DNA of 64,000 nucleotides from NCBI RefSeq assembly GCF_025642115.1, contig NZ_CP106753.1, positions 3,845,501 through 3,909,500 on the forward strand, read 5' to 3'. The notes below the pieces were generated by a model. It made no database searches. It was not told where the DNA came from and saw only the letters and a list, made by a program, of their open reading frames with translations. This document shows, piece by piece, positions 1 through 8,793 of this stretch. Within the stretch, counting starts at the first letter, position 1. Each line of letters begins with the position of its first letter. The translations under genes were made by a program, and so were the position numbers. This DNA comes from Chitiniphilus purpureus (GTDB taxonomy: Bacteria; Pseudomonadota; Gammaproteobacteria; Burkholderiales; Chitinibacteraceae).

Positions 1-216
1 GCCGGCCCTGCTCAGCGACAGGGCTGCGCTGTTCAATTGGACCGAAGCAGCAATCCCTGCGGAGCTGGACGGCCATCAGCGCGTGCTGGAGATCGTGGAG
101 CGCGATGACGCGGCCCGCGATCAGGCGCGCGAGCGCTGGCGCAGCTATCAGGCACGCGGCGTCACGCCGCAGGCCGTGGACATGCTCGAACTGGCCGCAC
201 AGCGGCAGGCGGGGTG

Positions 217-217
<1 letters not shown>
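1..217 (+). CDS. holC: DNA polymerase III chi subunit, C-terminal part (partial)
   Basis: Open frame entering from the left edge and ending at the TGA at 215-217, about 71 residues. The stretch [12 protein letters not shown] followed by [12 protein letters not shown] matches the end of HolC, where a conserved (F/H)xRVxEIV strand is followed by an ARERxxxYxxRG helix. HolC is the clamp-loader accessory subunit that bridges psi and SSB. The following valS, one gene away, fits the common pepA-holC-valS arrangement of proteobacteria. The stop overlaps the next start (TGATG). The N-terminus is outside the window, so identity rests on the C-terminal motif and the context. Confidence 0.75.
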
Positions 218-1800
<1,583 letters not shown>

Positions 1801-1926
1801 GCCCGGGCATTGCCGATACCGATCGGCCACGCGGCCAAACCGCTGCCACCGCGTGGCACTGACCCGTGGATCACCCCGCCTGCAGCGGGCGCGACGCTGG
1901 GCGCCTCACGCAGCGCCCGATATCGT

Positions 1927-2232
1927 TCAGTGGGGATGGCGGCGCCGGGCCAGGAAGCGGCGGACTGCCTTGAGCACCTTCCAGGCTCCCAATGCCATCG
2001 GCACCAACCGCGACAGCCCGCCCAGTTGGTTGCCGGCGATGGTGCCCACCAGCAGCGTCAACAGCGGGCCAGGCTGCTTGAAGATCCGGCTGAGCCAGCC
2101 ACTTTCGCCCCGGCTGCGGAACGGGTTGCGCAGATCGTGCAGGCTGACGGTCAGCTCCACCCGGTGCAGCTCTGCTTCCAGTTGCAGCAGTTTCTTGCGC
2201 GCCTCGCGCGTGCTTCTCGCGTGCTGGTTCAT
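1927..2232 (-). CDS. small YqjK-like protein
   Basis: A 101-residue basic protein, last of three small minus-strand genes. The N-terminal part (REARKKLLQLEAELHRVEL) is a charged amphipathic helix. A hydrophobic segment (about residues 57-85, LLTLLVGTIAGNQLGGL onwards) follows, and the tail is Arg-rich. Size, layout and position after YqjD-like and YqjE-like genes suggest a YqjK-like protein; sequence support for that name is weak. Its ATG overlaps the stop of the upstream gene by four bases (ATGA), which implies translational coupling. Confidence 0.7.
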   Translation of the reverse strand: MNQHARSTREARKKLLQLEAELHRVELTVSLHDLRNPFRSRGESGWLSRIFKQPGPLLTLLVGTIAGNQLGGLSRLVPMALGAWKVLKAVRRFLARRRHPH

Positions 2233-2600
2233 GACGACAAACGCTCCCGATCACGCCGCAGTTCTTCCAAGGTGACGGCAAATGGCAGCGGCGCGCGCGT
2301 CATGCCGTTCCAGGCGAGGCGGACCAGCAACGCGCCCAGCAGCAGCAGCACGATGCCCCCCACCGTCAGCACCGGTACGCGCCACGACTCGGGCAATGCC
2401 AGTACCAGCGCCCAGGCAAAGGCGATCAGGCACATCACCCATAGGCCGGCGCCGAGCACCCCCAGCACCAGCGTGCGTACCAGGCGCTCGCGCGCCTCTT
2501 CCAATTCGATGCTGAAAATGCCCAGATGGGCATGCAGCAGGCCGAGGATGCCGCCGACCAGCCGGCGTAGGGGCCCTGAAGACGTTTGTTGTTGGCTCAT
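2229..2600 (-). CDS. YqjE / phage holin superfamily membrane protein
   Basis: A 123-residue inner-membrane protein. After a short amphipathic helix (residues 10-40, LLHAHLGIFSIELEEARERL) there are two hydrophobic segments at about 42-70 and 74-96, then a charged tail ending in LEELRRDRERLSS. This is the layout of the YqjE (PF07332, putative holin-X) family, which usually sits beside a DUF883/YqjD protein. I chose the ATG at 2598-2600 because it begins the conserved helix; the longer frame upstream has no family resemblance. In E. coli the homologous cassette is linked to stationary phase and ribosome hibernation, but nothing here demonstrates that role. Confidence 0.8.
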   Translation of the reverse strand: MSQQQTSSGPLRRLVGGILGLLHAHLGIFSIELEEARERLVRTLVLGVLGAGLWVMCLIAFAWALVLALPESWRVPVLTVGGIVLLLLGALLVRLAWNGMTRAPLPFAVTLEELRRDRERLSS

Positions 2601-2633
2601 GCAAAACCTGCGTGCGGCGGTATCGTGGACACG

Positions 2634-2668
2634 GCAAGGGCGGCCCGCCCGACGGGGGCCGCCCTTGC
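2634..2668 (-). terminator. 13-bp perfect hairpin between the DUF883 and YqjE genes
   Basis: The arms 2634-2646 and 2656-2668 are perfectly complementary over 13 bp, with a 9-base loop. The hairpin lies in the 88-base gap between the DUF883 gene and the YqjE gene. No T-run follows on the minus strand, so it could be an mRNA-stabilising or attenuating structure rather than a full terminator. Confidence 0.5.
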
Positions 2669-2688
2669 ACCTTTCCGGCTGCGCGGCG

Positions 2689-3000
2689 TCAGCGGCGCGA
2701 GACCAGGAGGCCGAGCAGAAAGCCCACGCCTGCGGCCACCGTGACCGAGGTCCACGGATGGGCATGGACATACTCGTCGGTGGCCTGGGCGGCCACCCGT
2801 GCCTTTTCGGCCAACAACTGCTCGGTTTCGATCAACTTCGACTTCGCGGCATTCAGGTTGGCGGTGACCTTGTCGCGCATCGCCTGCGCCTGCTCGCCAC
2901 CGACCTGGGCCGCATCCTTGAGGATGGTCTCGGTATCGGTGATCACGGTACGCAGATCATCCAGCAACACATCCTGGTCGGCTTTCAGCTTTTCGCTCAT
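2689..3000 (-). CDS. DUF883 / ElaB-YqjD family membrane-anchored protein
   Basis: A 103-residue protein with a long amphipathic helical region (residues 1-75, many Lys/Glu/Asp, heptad-like) and a C-terminal glycine-rich transmembrane segment VAAGVGFLLGLLVSRR. This tail, preceded by VHAHPWTSVTVAA, is the signature of ElaB/YqjD/YgaM proteins, which are tail-anchored in the inner membrane and bind ribosomes in E. coli. The start is the ATG at 2998-3000, preceded by a purine-rich stretch. It is the first gene of a three-gene minus-strand cassette. Confidence 0.88.
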   Translation of the reverse strand: MSEKLKADQDVLLDDLRTVITDTETILKDAAQVGGEQAQAMRDKVTANLNAAKSKLIETEQLLAEKARVAAQATDEYVHAHPWTSVTVAAGVGFLLGLLVSRR

Positions 3001-3198
3001 GACTGTTCTCCTGCGTTGCAAATAGGCTGGAACGGGTAACGGTAAACCGGGTCGCCCGGGGCTGACGGCTCGTTTGCATTGTCGGCAACCGGCGCGCCAA
3101 AACCCAGGCCAAGTGCAATGTTCACGCTCGATGCGTGCAAGGCGCCGCGCATGACCCACGCCAACGAGGCTAGCACTCCGTAAATCACGGCTTGCCGG

Positions 3199-3204
3199 TA
3201 TAAT
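3199..3204 (+). promoter_or_regulatory. candidate -10 element upstream of valS
   Basis: A perfect TATAAT lies 38 bases before the valS ATG, in the gap between the divergent DUF883 gene and valS. No convincing -35 hexamer is found 16-18 bases upstream, so the assignment is tentative. Confidence 0.4.
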
Positions 3205-3242
3205 TTCCCGTTTTTCCCCGCCCGCTTCCCGCCCGATCGCCC

Positions 3243-6017
3243 ATGAGCACCGCCCTGGAACGCCTTGCCAAGAGCTTTGACCCCGCCGACATCGAACGCA
3301 GCTGGTATCCGCGCTGGGAAAGCGCGCGCTACTTCAGCCCCAGCATGGATCCGGCCACCCCGTCGTTCTGCATCCAACTGCCGCCGCCCAATGTCACCGG
3401 CACGCTGCACATGGGGCATGCCTTCAACCAGACCATCATGGATGGCCTGACCCGCTACCACCGGATGAAGGGCGAGAACACGCTCTGGCTGCCCGGCACC
3501 GACCACGCCGGCATCGCCACGCAGATCGTGGTCGAGCGCCAGCTCGAAGCCCAGGGCGTATCGCGGCACGACCTGGGCCGCACCGCCTTCATCGACAAGG
3601 TCTGGGCCTGGAAGGAACAGTCCGGCAATACCATCACCGCGCAGATGCGCCGCATGGGTGCATCGGTGGATTGGCAGCGCGAGTACTTCACGATGGACGA
3701 GAAGATGTCGTCCGTGGTGACCGAGGTATTTGTACGGCTGTACGAGGAAGGGTTGCTCTACCGTGGCAAGCGGCTGGTGAACTGGGATCCGCTGCTGGGG
3801 ACCGCAGTGTCGGACCTCGAAGTGGCGAGCGAAGAGGAAGACGGCCAGCTGTGGCATATCGACTACCCGCTCGCTGACGGCTCGGGCAGGCTGACAGTGG
3901 CGACGACCCGCCCCGAGACCATGCTGGGCGACGTGGCCGTGATGGTGCATCCGGAAGACGAACGCTACGCCCATCTGATCGGCAAGGCGGTGCAGCTGCC
4001 GCTGTGCGATCGCCAGATCCCTGTCATTGCCGACGACTACGTCGATAAGGCATTCGGCACCGGTGTGGTCAAGGTGACTCCGGCACACGACTTCAACGAT
4101 TATCAGGTCGGGCAACGCCACGGCCTGCCGCAGATCAGCGTGCTCACGCTCGAAGCCAGGATCAACGACAATGCCCCGGCCGCCTATCGCGGCCTGGACC
4201 GCTTTGAAGCGCGCAAGCGCATCGTGGCCGACCTGGAAGCGGCGGGGCTGCTCGCCCAGGTCAAACCGCACAAGCTGATGGTGCCGCGCTGTGAGCGCAC
4301 CGGGCAGATCGTCGAGCCGATGCTGACCGACCAGTGGTTCGTCGCGATGAGCAAGCAGGATGCCGCTGGCAAGAGCATCACGCAAAAGGCGCTGGAAGTC
4401 GTCCAGAACGGCGAGGTGCAGTTTGTGCCGGGCGACTGGGTCAACACCTACTATGCCTGGCTCAACAACATCCAGGACTGGTGCGTCAGCCGGCAGCTGT
4501 GGTGGGGCCATCAGATCCCTGCGTGGTACGACGATACCGGCCGTGTCTATGTGGCACGCAACGAGGCCGAGGCGCAGGCGCAGGCCGGTGGCAAGGCGCT
4601 GTCGCGCGACAATGACGTGCTCGACACCTGGTTCAGCGCGGCGCTGGTGCCCTTCTCCACGCTGGGCTGGCCCGACGGCACGCCCGAACTCAAGGCCTTC
4701 CTGCCGTCCAGCGTGCTGGTTACCGGTTACGACATCATCTTCTTCTGGGTGGCCCGGATGATCATGATGACGCGGCACTTCACCGGCAAGGTGCCGTTCC
4801 AGCATGTCTACATCCATGGCCTGGTGCGCGACGGCGAGGGCAAGAAAATGTCCAAGTCCGAAGGCAACGTGCTCGACCCGGTGGATCTGATCGACGGCAT
4901 TGCGCTCGACCCGCTGCTGGAAAAGCGCACTTCAGGGCTGCGCCGCCCGGAAAAAGCCCCGCAGGTGGCCGCCAAGACACGCAAGGAATTTCCCGACGGC
5001 ATCCCGGCGTATGGTGTCGATGCGCTGCGCTTCACCTTCGCCTCGCTCGCCAGCCTTGGCCGCTCGATCAACTTCGATCAGAAACGCTGCGAGGGCTACC
5101 GCAACTTCTGCAACAAGCTGTGGAACGCCACCCGCTTCGTGCTGATGAATGTGGAAGGGCAGGACTGCGGCCTTGCCGCCGATGCCGCTCTTGATCATGG
5201 TTTTGCCGAGCGCTGGATCATCGGCCGGCTGCAGGAGGCCGAGCAGGCGGTCACGCTGGCCCTCGATACCTTCCGCTTCGACCTTGCCGCCCAGGCGATC
5301 TACGAATTCGTCTGGAACGAGTACTGCGACTGGTACATCGAGCTGGCCAAGGTATCGCTGCAGCAGGGCGACGCCGCCCGCCAGCGTGCCACGCGTCGTA
5401 CCCTGATCCGGGTACTGGAAGTGATCCTGCGCCTGACCCATCCCATCATGCCCTTCATCACCGAGGAACTGTGGCAGGTGGTGGCACCGCTGGCCGGCCG
5501 TCGTGATACGGAATCGTTGATGCTGGCCGCCTGGCCCCAGGCGGATCTGTCCAAGGTCGATGCCAACGCCAATGCCGACGTGGCGGTGCTGCAGGCATTG
5601 GCCTTCGCCGCGCGCAATCTGCGAGGCGAAATGGGCCTGCCGCCAGCGCAGAAGGTCCCGCTGTTCATCGAAGGCGATGCGGCCCTGGCCCGCTTTGGTG
5701 CCTACCTCGTCCCGCTGGCCAAGCTCAGCGAGGTTCACGTGGTGGCCCAACTGCCCGAGGACGACGCCCCGGTGGCGGTGGCTGGTGGGATCCGGCTGAT
5801 GCTGAAGGTGGAAGTGGACAAGGCCGCGGAAAGCGCGCGCCTGACCAAGGAGATCGCCAAGGTCGAGGACGGGCTGGCCAAGATGCAGGCCAAGCTGGAC
5901 AAGCCCGGCTACGCCGACAAGGCACCACCGCACCTGGTGGCGAAGGATCGGGCGCTGGTGGCCGAGCTGACCGACAAGCTCGCCACGCTGCAGGCCCAGC
6001 TGCGCAAGCTTTCCTGA
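3243..6017 (+). CDS. valS: valyl-tRNA synthetase
   Basis: A 924-residue class I aminoacyl-tRNA synthetase that charges tRNA-Val in the cytoplasm. The ATP-binding HIGH-type motif is [13 protein letters not shown] (about residues 49-61) and the KMSKS loop is [14 protein letters not shown] (about 535). The connective editing region lies between them, with [13 protein letters not shown] and the zinc-independent [10 protein letters not shown] typical of ValRS. The C-terminus has the anticodon-binding domain and the ValRS-specific coiled-coil arm (roughly residues 855-924). Length is normal for the family. Start at ATG 3243, 38 bases after a TATAAT. It converges with the CBM gene at 6078. Confidence 0.98.
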   Translation: MSTALERLAKSFDPADIERSWYPRWESARYFSPSMDPATPSFCIQLPPPNVTGTLHMGHAFNQTIMDGLTRYHRMKGENTLWLPGTDHAGIATQIVVERQLEAQGVSRHDLGRTAFIDKVWAWKEQSGNTITAQMRRMGASVDWQREYFTMDEKMSSVVTEVFVRLYEEGLLYRGKRLVNWDPLLGTAVSDLEVASEEEDGQLWHIDYPLADGSGRLTVATTRPETMLGDVAVMVHPEDERYAHLIGKAVQLPLCDRQIPVIADDYVDKAFGTGVVKVTPAHDFNDYQVGQRHGLPQISVLTLEARINDNAPAAYRGLDRFEARKRIVADLEAAGLLAQVKPHKLMVPRCERTGQIVEPMLTDQWFVAMSKQDAAGKSITQKALEVVQNGEVQFVPGDWVNTYYAWLNNIQDWCVSRQLWWGHQIPAWYDDTGRVYVARNEAEAQAQAGGKALSRDNDVLDTWFSAALVPFSTLGWPDGTPELKAFLPSSVLVTGYDIIFFWVARMIMMTRHFTGKVPFQHVYIHGLVRDGEGKKMSKSEGNVLDPVDLIDGIALDPLLEKRTSGLRRPEKAPQVAAKTRKEFPDGIPAYGVDALRFTFASLASLGRSINFDQKRCEGYRNFCNKLWNATRFVLMNVEGQDCGLAADAALDHGFAERWIIGRLQEAEQAVTLALDTFRFDLAAQAIYEFVWNEYCDWYIELAKVSLQQGDAARQRATRRTLIRVLEVILRLTHPIMPFITEELWQVVAPLAGRRDTESLMLAAWPQADLSKVDANANADVAVLQALAFAARNLRGEMGLPPAQKVPLFIEGDAALARFGAYLVPLAKLSEVHVVAQLPEDDAPVAVAGGIRLMLKVEVDKAAESARLTKEIAKVEDGLAKMQAKLDKPGYADKAPPHLVAKDRALVAELTDKLATLQAQLRKLS

Positions 6018-6041
6018 AGCGGTTACGGTTCGGGACGGTCA

Positions 6042-6067
6042 GGTGCCGCCGCGCTGGCAGCGGCACC
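6042..6067. terminator. candidate bidirectional terminator hairpin after valS
   Basis: An 8-bp perfect stem (6042-6049 with 6060-6067) and 10-base loop sit in the 60-base gap between the convergent valS and the gene at 6078. There is no T-run on either side, so strength is uncertain. Confidence 0.35.
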
Positions 6068-6077
6068 GCGTCAGCAT

Positions 6078-6596
6078 TCAGGGCACGGTCACGCGGACCC
6101 AGACATCCGGAGCTTCGCGTGGACGCCAGTTGATCTCGATGCCGGAATCGACATTGCGGGTGGCGCGATAGGCATAGCCTTCGTGCCATACCCACTCGCC
6201 CTTGCGGTAGCGGTGGCCCCGCTCCCAGTTGCCGGGCCGCCAATGCGGGTCACGCGCCCAGGGCTTGTCATCATGCGCGTGACGACGCCAGCGGCGGCGG
6301 TCGTCATCATCATCCTCGTCGTCGTCATCGTCGTCGTCATCCCAGCGATGCCGCCCATCATTCCGGGCATAGCGTACCGGCTCCCACAACGATGGCGCGG
6401 CCTGGGGCGTCCAGCGCGCGCCGCGCCAGGCAGTATGGCTCTGCAGTACCCGGAACGGCTGCCCCTGGTAGTACACCACCTCGCCTACGCTGTAGTGGCG
6501 GCCTTCGCGCCATTGTGGCGCGGCCAGCGCCTGTCCTGCGATCAGGATCAGCCCCAGGCCAAGGGCCGTGATCAGCAAAGATGGTTTTCTCATCAT
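6078..6596 (-). CDS. exported two-module chitin-binding-like protein with poly-Asp linker
   Basis: A 172-residue protein with a signal peptide (MMRKPSLLITALGLGLILIA, cleavage after AAP or nearby). It has two aromatic-rich modules. Module 1 is about residues 27-73 (WREGRHYSVGEVVYYQGQPF, then WTPQAAPSLWEPV). Module 2 is about 127-172 (RYRKGEWVWHEGYAYRA, then WRPREAPDVWVRV). Both follow the W-x-Y-x-xG-x-xV-x-Y-x-G pattern of CBM5/12 (ChtBD3) folds. The modules are joined by an acidic run (DDDDDDDDEDDDDD) and then a basic stretch. A strong GGAGA ribosome site precedes the ATG-ATG start. There is no catalytic domain; it is probably a secreted chitin- or cell-wall-binding accessory protein. It resembles the gene at 8064. 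Confidence 0.85.
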   Translation of the reverse strand: MMRKPSLLITALGLGLILIAGQALAAPQWREGRHYSVGEVVYYQGQPFRVLQSHTAWRGARWTPQAAPSLWEPVRYARNDGRHRWDDDDDDDDEDDDDDRRRWRRHAHDDKPWARDPHWRPGNWERGHRYRKGEWVWHEGYAYRATRNVDSGIEINWRPREAPDVWVRVTVP

Positions 6597-6905
6597 TTTT
6601 TCTCCTTTCCGGGCGCATGCGTCGCTGCGCCGCTTCTTCGATGATCCACACCCCTGTCCACCTACGTCGCTGCTGCCAAGTTTCCCCGTCAAGAAGGCGG
6701 CGCTTGTGGCACGGCAGGTCATGAGCGGCAGGTGTGGCGACAGTCTGCAACAGGTGTCCCTGGCATCGTCAGTGATGACGCGCACACCATGGCCGTGCTC
6801 ACAATCGGATTGGCACTATGCCGGCTACCCGCAGTCTTGGTCTGTTCCAATGCAAAGCGGGCCAGCCCGAAAGCCGACCCGCTTTGCGCCGCAATCAGCC
6901 GCTGG

Positions 6906-7877
6906 CTACTGCCCGATATAGCGGCAGACATCGTCGGCGGTGCACAGCCACGGTATCTGCCTGCCACCGACCACATTGAGCGGCGGCCTGTTCACCTCAT
7001 CGGTCTGTATGCCCTGGTAGGTGTAGACGACCTCCTGCCCCGGCTCATTGCGCCACGGCCGGGTCGTGATCACACTGCCCGCTTCGCTGGTGGTCTTGAG
7101 TGCCGTGACCACCTGCAGCGGATCGGTCACCTTATCGATCTGGTAGACCCCGGCCTCGAAGAACGCGACGTTGTACGGGGAGGTGATGCCGTAGTTGCGG
7201 CAGCGCATCACCGTGAGGCGCCCTTGGAAATCGACCTGGGCCAGGCTCACGCGGCTGTCCAGACGCAGGTACTCCCAGGCACCGCTCTGGGGCCCGGGCA
7301 CCTCGCCTTGCGTCCACCAGCGCGCCCGGTAGACCTTGCCGTCATAACTTGCCTGCTGGCCGGCAACGAAGGTCTGCTCCGGTACCCATTCAGGCACCGC
7401 CGCACTGGTGGCGACAAGTTCCCAGGCACCCCAGCCGCCGGCCTGCGGCCGTTCGCCCTGGGTCCACCAGCGTGCCCGGTATTCCCCGCCTTGATAGGTG
7501 ACAGTCTGCCCCGCCGTATACACCTGCTCTGCCTGCCAGGCAGAGGCTGGCGTAGGGGCAGCGGCCGGGACCGGTGCGACCACCGGCGTGATGGGCGCCG
7601 GCGTCACGGTGACAGGCGTCGGCGAGGGCTGTGGCAGCACCGGGGTGACCCCGACGGGTTTGAGCGAGACCTGTTTACTGTAGTAGTTGCACCCGGTATA
7701 CCCGTCCGGCGGGGTGGGCATGACCGGTGAGGGCAGCGGCGTGACCGGTGTGGGGATGACCGGGGTCGGCGTCAGCGGATTGGGCCTATCCGGGTGGTCC
7801 GGTGTCGGGGTATAGCCATGGGCCAGCGCAGCCAGTGTTGCATAGATCAACGCACCCACAGTACTCGTGATTTTCAT
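6906..7877 (-). CDS. exported protein with two CBM5/12 chitin-binding domains
   Basis: A 323-residue exported protein. After a signal peptide (MKITSTVGALIYATLAALAHG) comes a Pro/Thr-rich linker (about 22-110). Two clear CBM5/12 modules follow, at about 113-157 (VYTAGQTVTYQGGEYRARWW) and 163-206 (TFVAGQQASYDGKVYRARWW), both with the conserved WWTQGE. A C-terminal domain of about 115 residues, with cysteines and many aromatics, is unrecognised. The ATG at 7875-7877 has a GGAG-type ribosome site; the upstream in-frame Met lacks one. The architecture is that of a non-catalytic chitin-binding protein or one with an unknown C-terminal activity. It is encoded on the same strand as the chitinase. Confidence 0.88.
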   Translation of the reverse strand: MKITSTVGALIYATLAALAHGYTPTPDHPDRPNPLTPTPVIPTPVTPLPSPVMPTPPDGYTGCNYYSKQVSLKPVGVTPVLPQPSPTPVTVTPAPITPVVAPVPAAAPTPASAWQAEQVYTAGQTVTYQGGEYRARWWTQGERPQAGGWGAWELVATSAAVPEWVPEQTFVAGQQASYDGKVYRARWWTQGEVPGPQSGAWEYLRLDSRVSLAQVDFQGRLTVMRCRNYGITSPYNVAFFEAGVYQIDKVTDPLQVVTALKTTSEAGSVITTRPWRNEPGQEVVYTYQGIQTDEVNRPPLNVVGGRQIPWLCTADDVCRYIGQ

Positions 7878-8063
7878 TTCCGAGCTCCATTTAATAGTTG
7901 TCAAAGTGAGCCAAGCCTCTGATGCCAGAGGCATGACCATTTGATATTAATGGAGCAGGTGAAAGCCTGAGCCGCCATCGGGCACAAGCAATAGACAGTC
8001 CATCGACAGCAAAATCAGAATATTCTGATCAGCCGGCTGCCATTTCACCGTCAACTTGCATGC

Positions 8064-8588
8064 TCAGGGCAGCGTCACCCTGAACCAGACATCAGGGGCA
8101 CGGTCCGGACGCCAGTTCACTTCCACACTGGGGCCGATGTTGCGCCGGGCCTGATAGGCATAGCCGTCGTACCAGACCCACTCGCCGCGCTGGTAACGCC
8201 GATCGTGGTCCCATCCCGCCGGCCGCCAGTGGCGATCGCGCTTCCACGGCTTGTCACCGCGATAGCCCGGATCCCCCGGGTAGCCATTCGGGCCACGCCA
8301 TTGGCCGGTATCGTGGCCGTTTTCATCGTAATAGCGACGGTCACGCGCGTACCCGTGATGATGGCCGCGGTGGCCACGTACGGGCTCCCACAACGACGGT
8401 GCCGCAGCCGGCGTCCAACCGGCGCCGCGCCATGCGGTGTGGTTTTGCAGCACACGCCAGCTCTGGCCGCGGTATTCGACGACCTCGCCCTCGCGGTAAT
8501 GGCGGCCTTCGCGCCACCCGTGCTGTGCCTGGGCGGCACCTGCCAGCAGCGCCGTGCCGAGCAGCAAGGCATGGATCAGGGTCTTCAT
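8064..8588 (-). CDS. exported two-module chitin-binding-like protein
   Basis: A 174-residue paralogue of the gene at 6078. The signal peptide is MKTLIHALLLGTALLAGAAQA. Module 1 (HGWREGRHYREGEVVEYRGQ, then WTPAAAPSLWEPV) and module 2 (YQRGEWVWYDGYAYQA, then WRPDRAPDVWFRV) can be aligned end to end with the paralogue. The linker here is rich in Gly, Tyr, Asp and Arg instead of the Asp run. Start at ATG 8586-8588 with a purine-rich upstream. Function is inferred only from the CBM5/12-like fold pattern and the location beside the chitinase. Confidence 0.85.
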   Translation of the reverse strand: MKTLIHALLLGTALLAGAAQAQHGWREGRHYREGEVVEYRGQSWRVLQNHTAWRGAGWTPAAAPSLWEPVRGHRGHHHGYARDRRYYDENGHDTGQWRGPNGYPGDPGYRGDKPWKRDRHWRPAGWDHDRRYQRGEWVWYDGYAYQARRNIGPSVEVNWRPDRAPDVWFRVTLP

Positions 8589-8739
8589 GGCGTTTCTCCT
8601 TGGTTTTGACGCCCCGCAGCCTTTAATGCCCGGCACCGTGGCTGCGTTGACGCGCTGCCGCGGTGCTGTGATCGGGGCCACATCCCGCAAAGGCGCCCAT
8701 CGTCATTGCATGGCCAAGGACAGCCCGGCCGGGGGGCGG

Positions 8740-8772
8740 AAAAAAAACGGGCAAGCCCGGAGGCTTGCCCGT
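8740..8772 (-). terminator. Rho-independent terminator of the chitinase gene
   Basis: An 11-bp perfect stem (8747-8757 with 8762-8772) and 4-base loop, followed on the minus strand by a run of eight T (8740-8747 on this strand is all A). It begins about 20 bases after the chitinase stop and is a textbook intrinsic terminator. Confidence 0.92.
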
Positions 8773-8793
8773 TCTGGCGACAACGGCTGCGAT

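Noticed and set aside
2997..4817. 606-codon minus-strand frame over valS
   Set aside because: Antisense of the catalytic core of valyl-tRNA synthetase, with no family resemblance.
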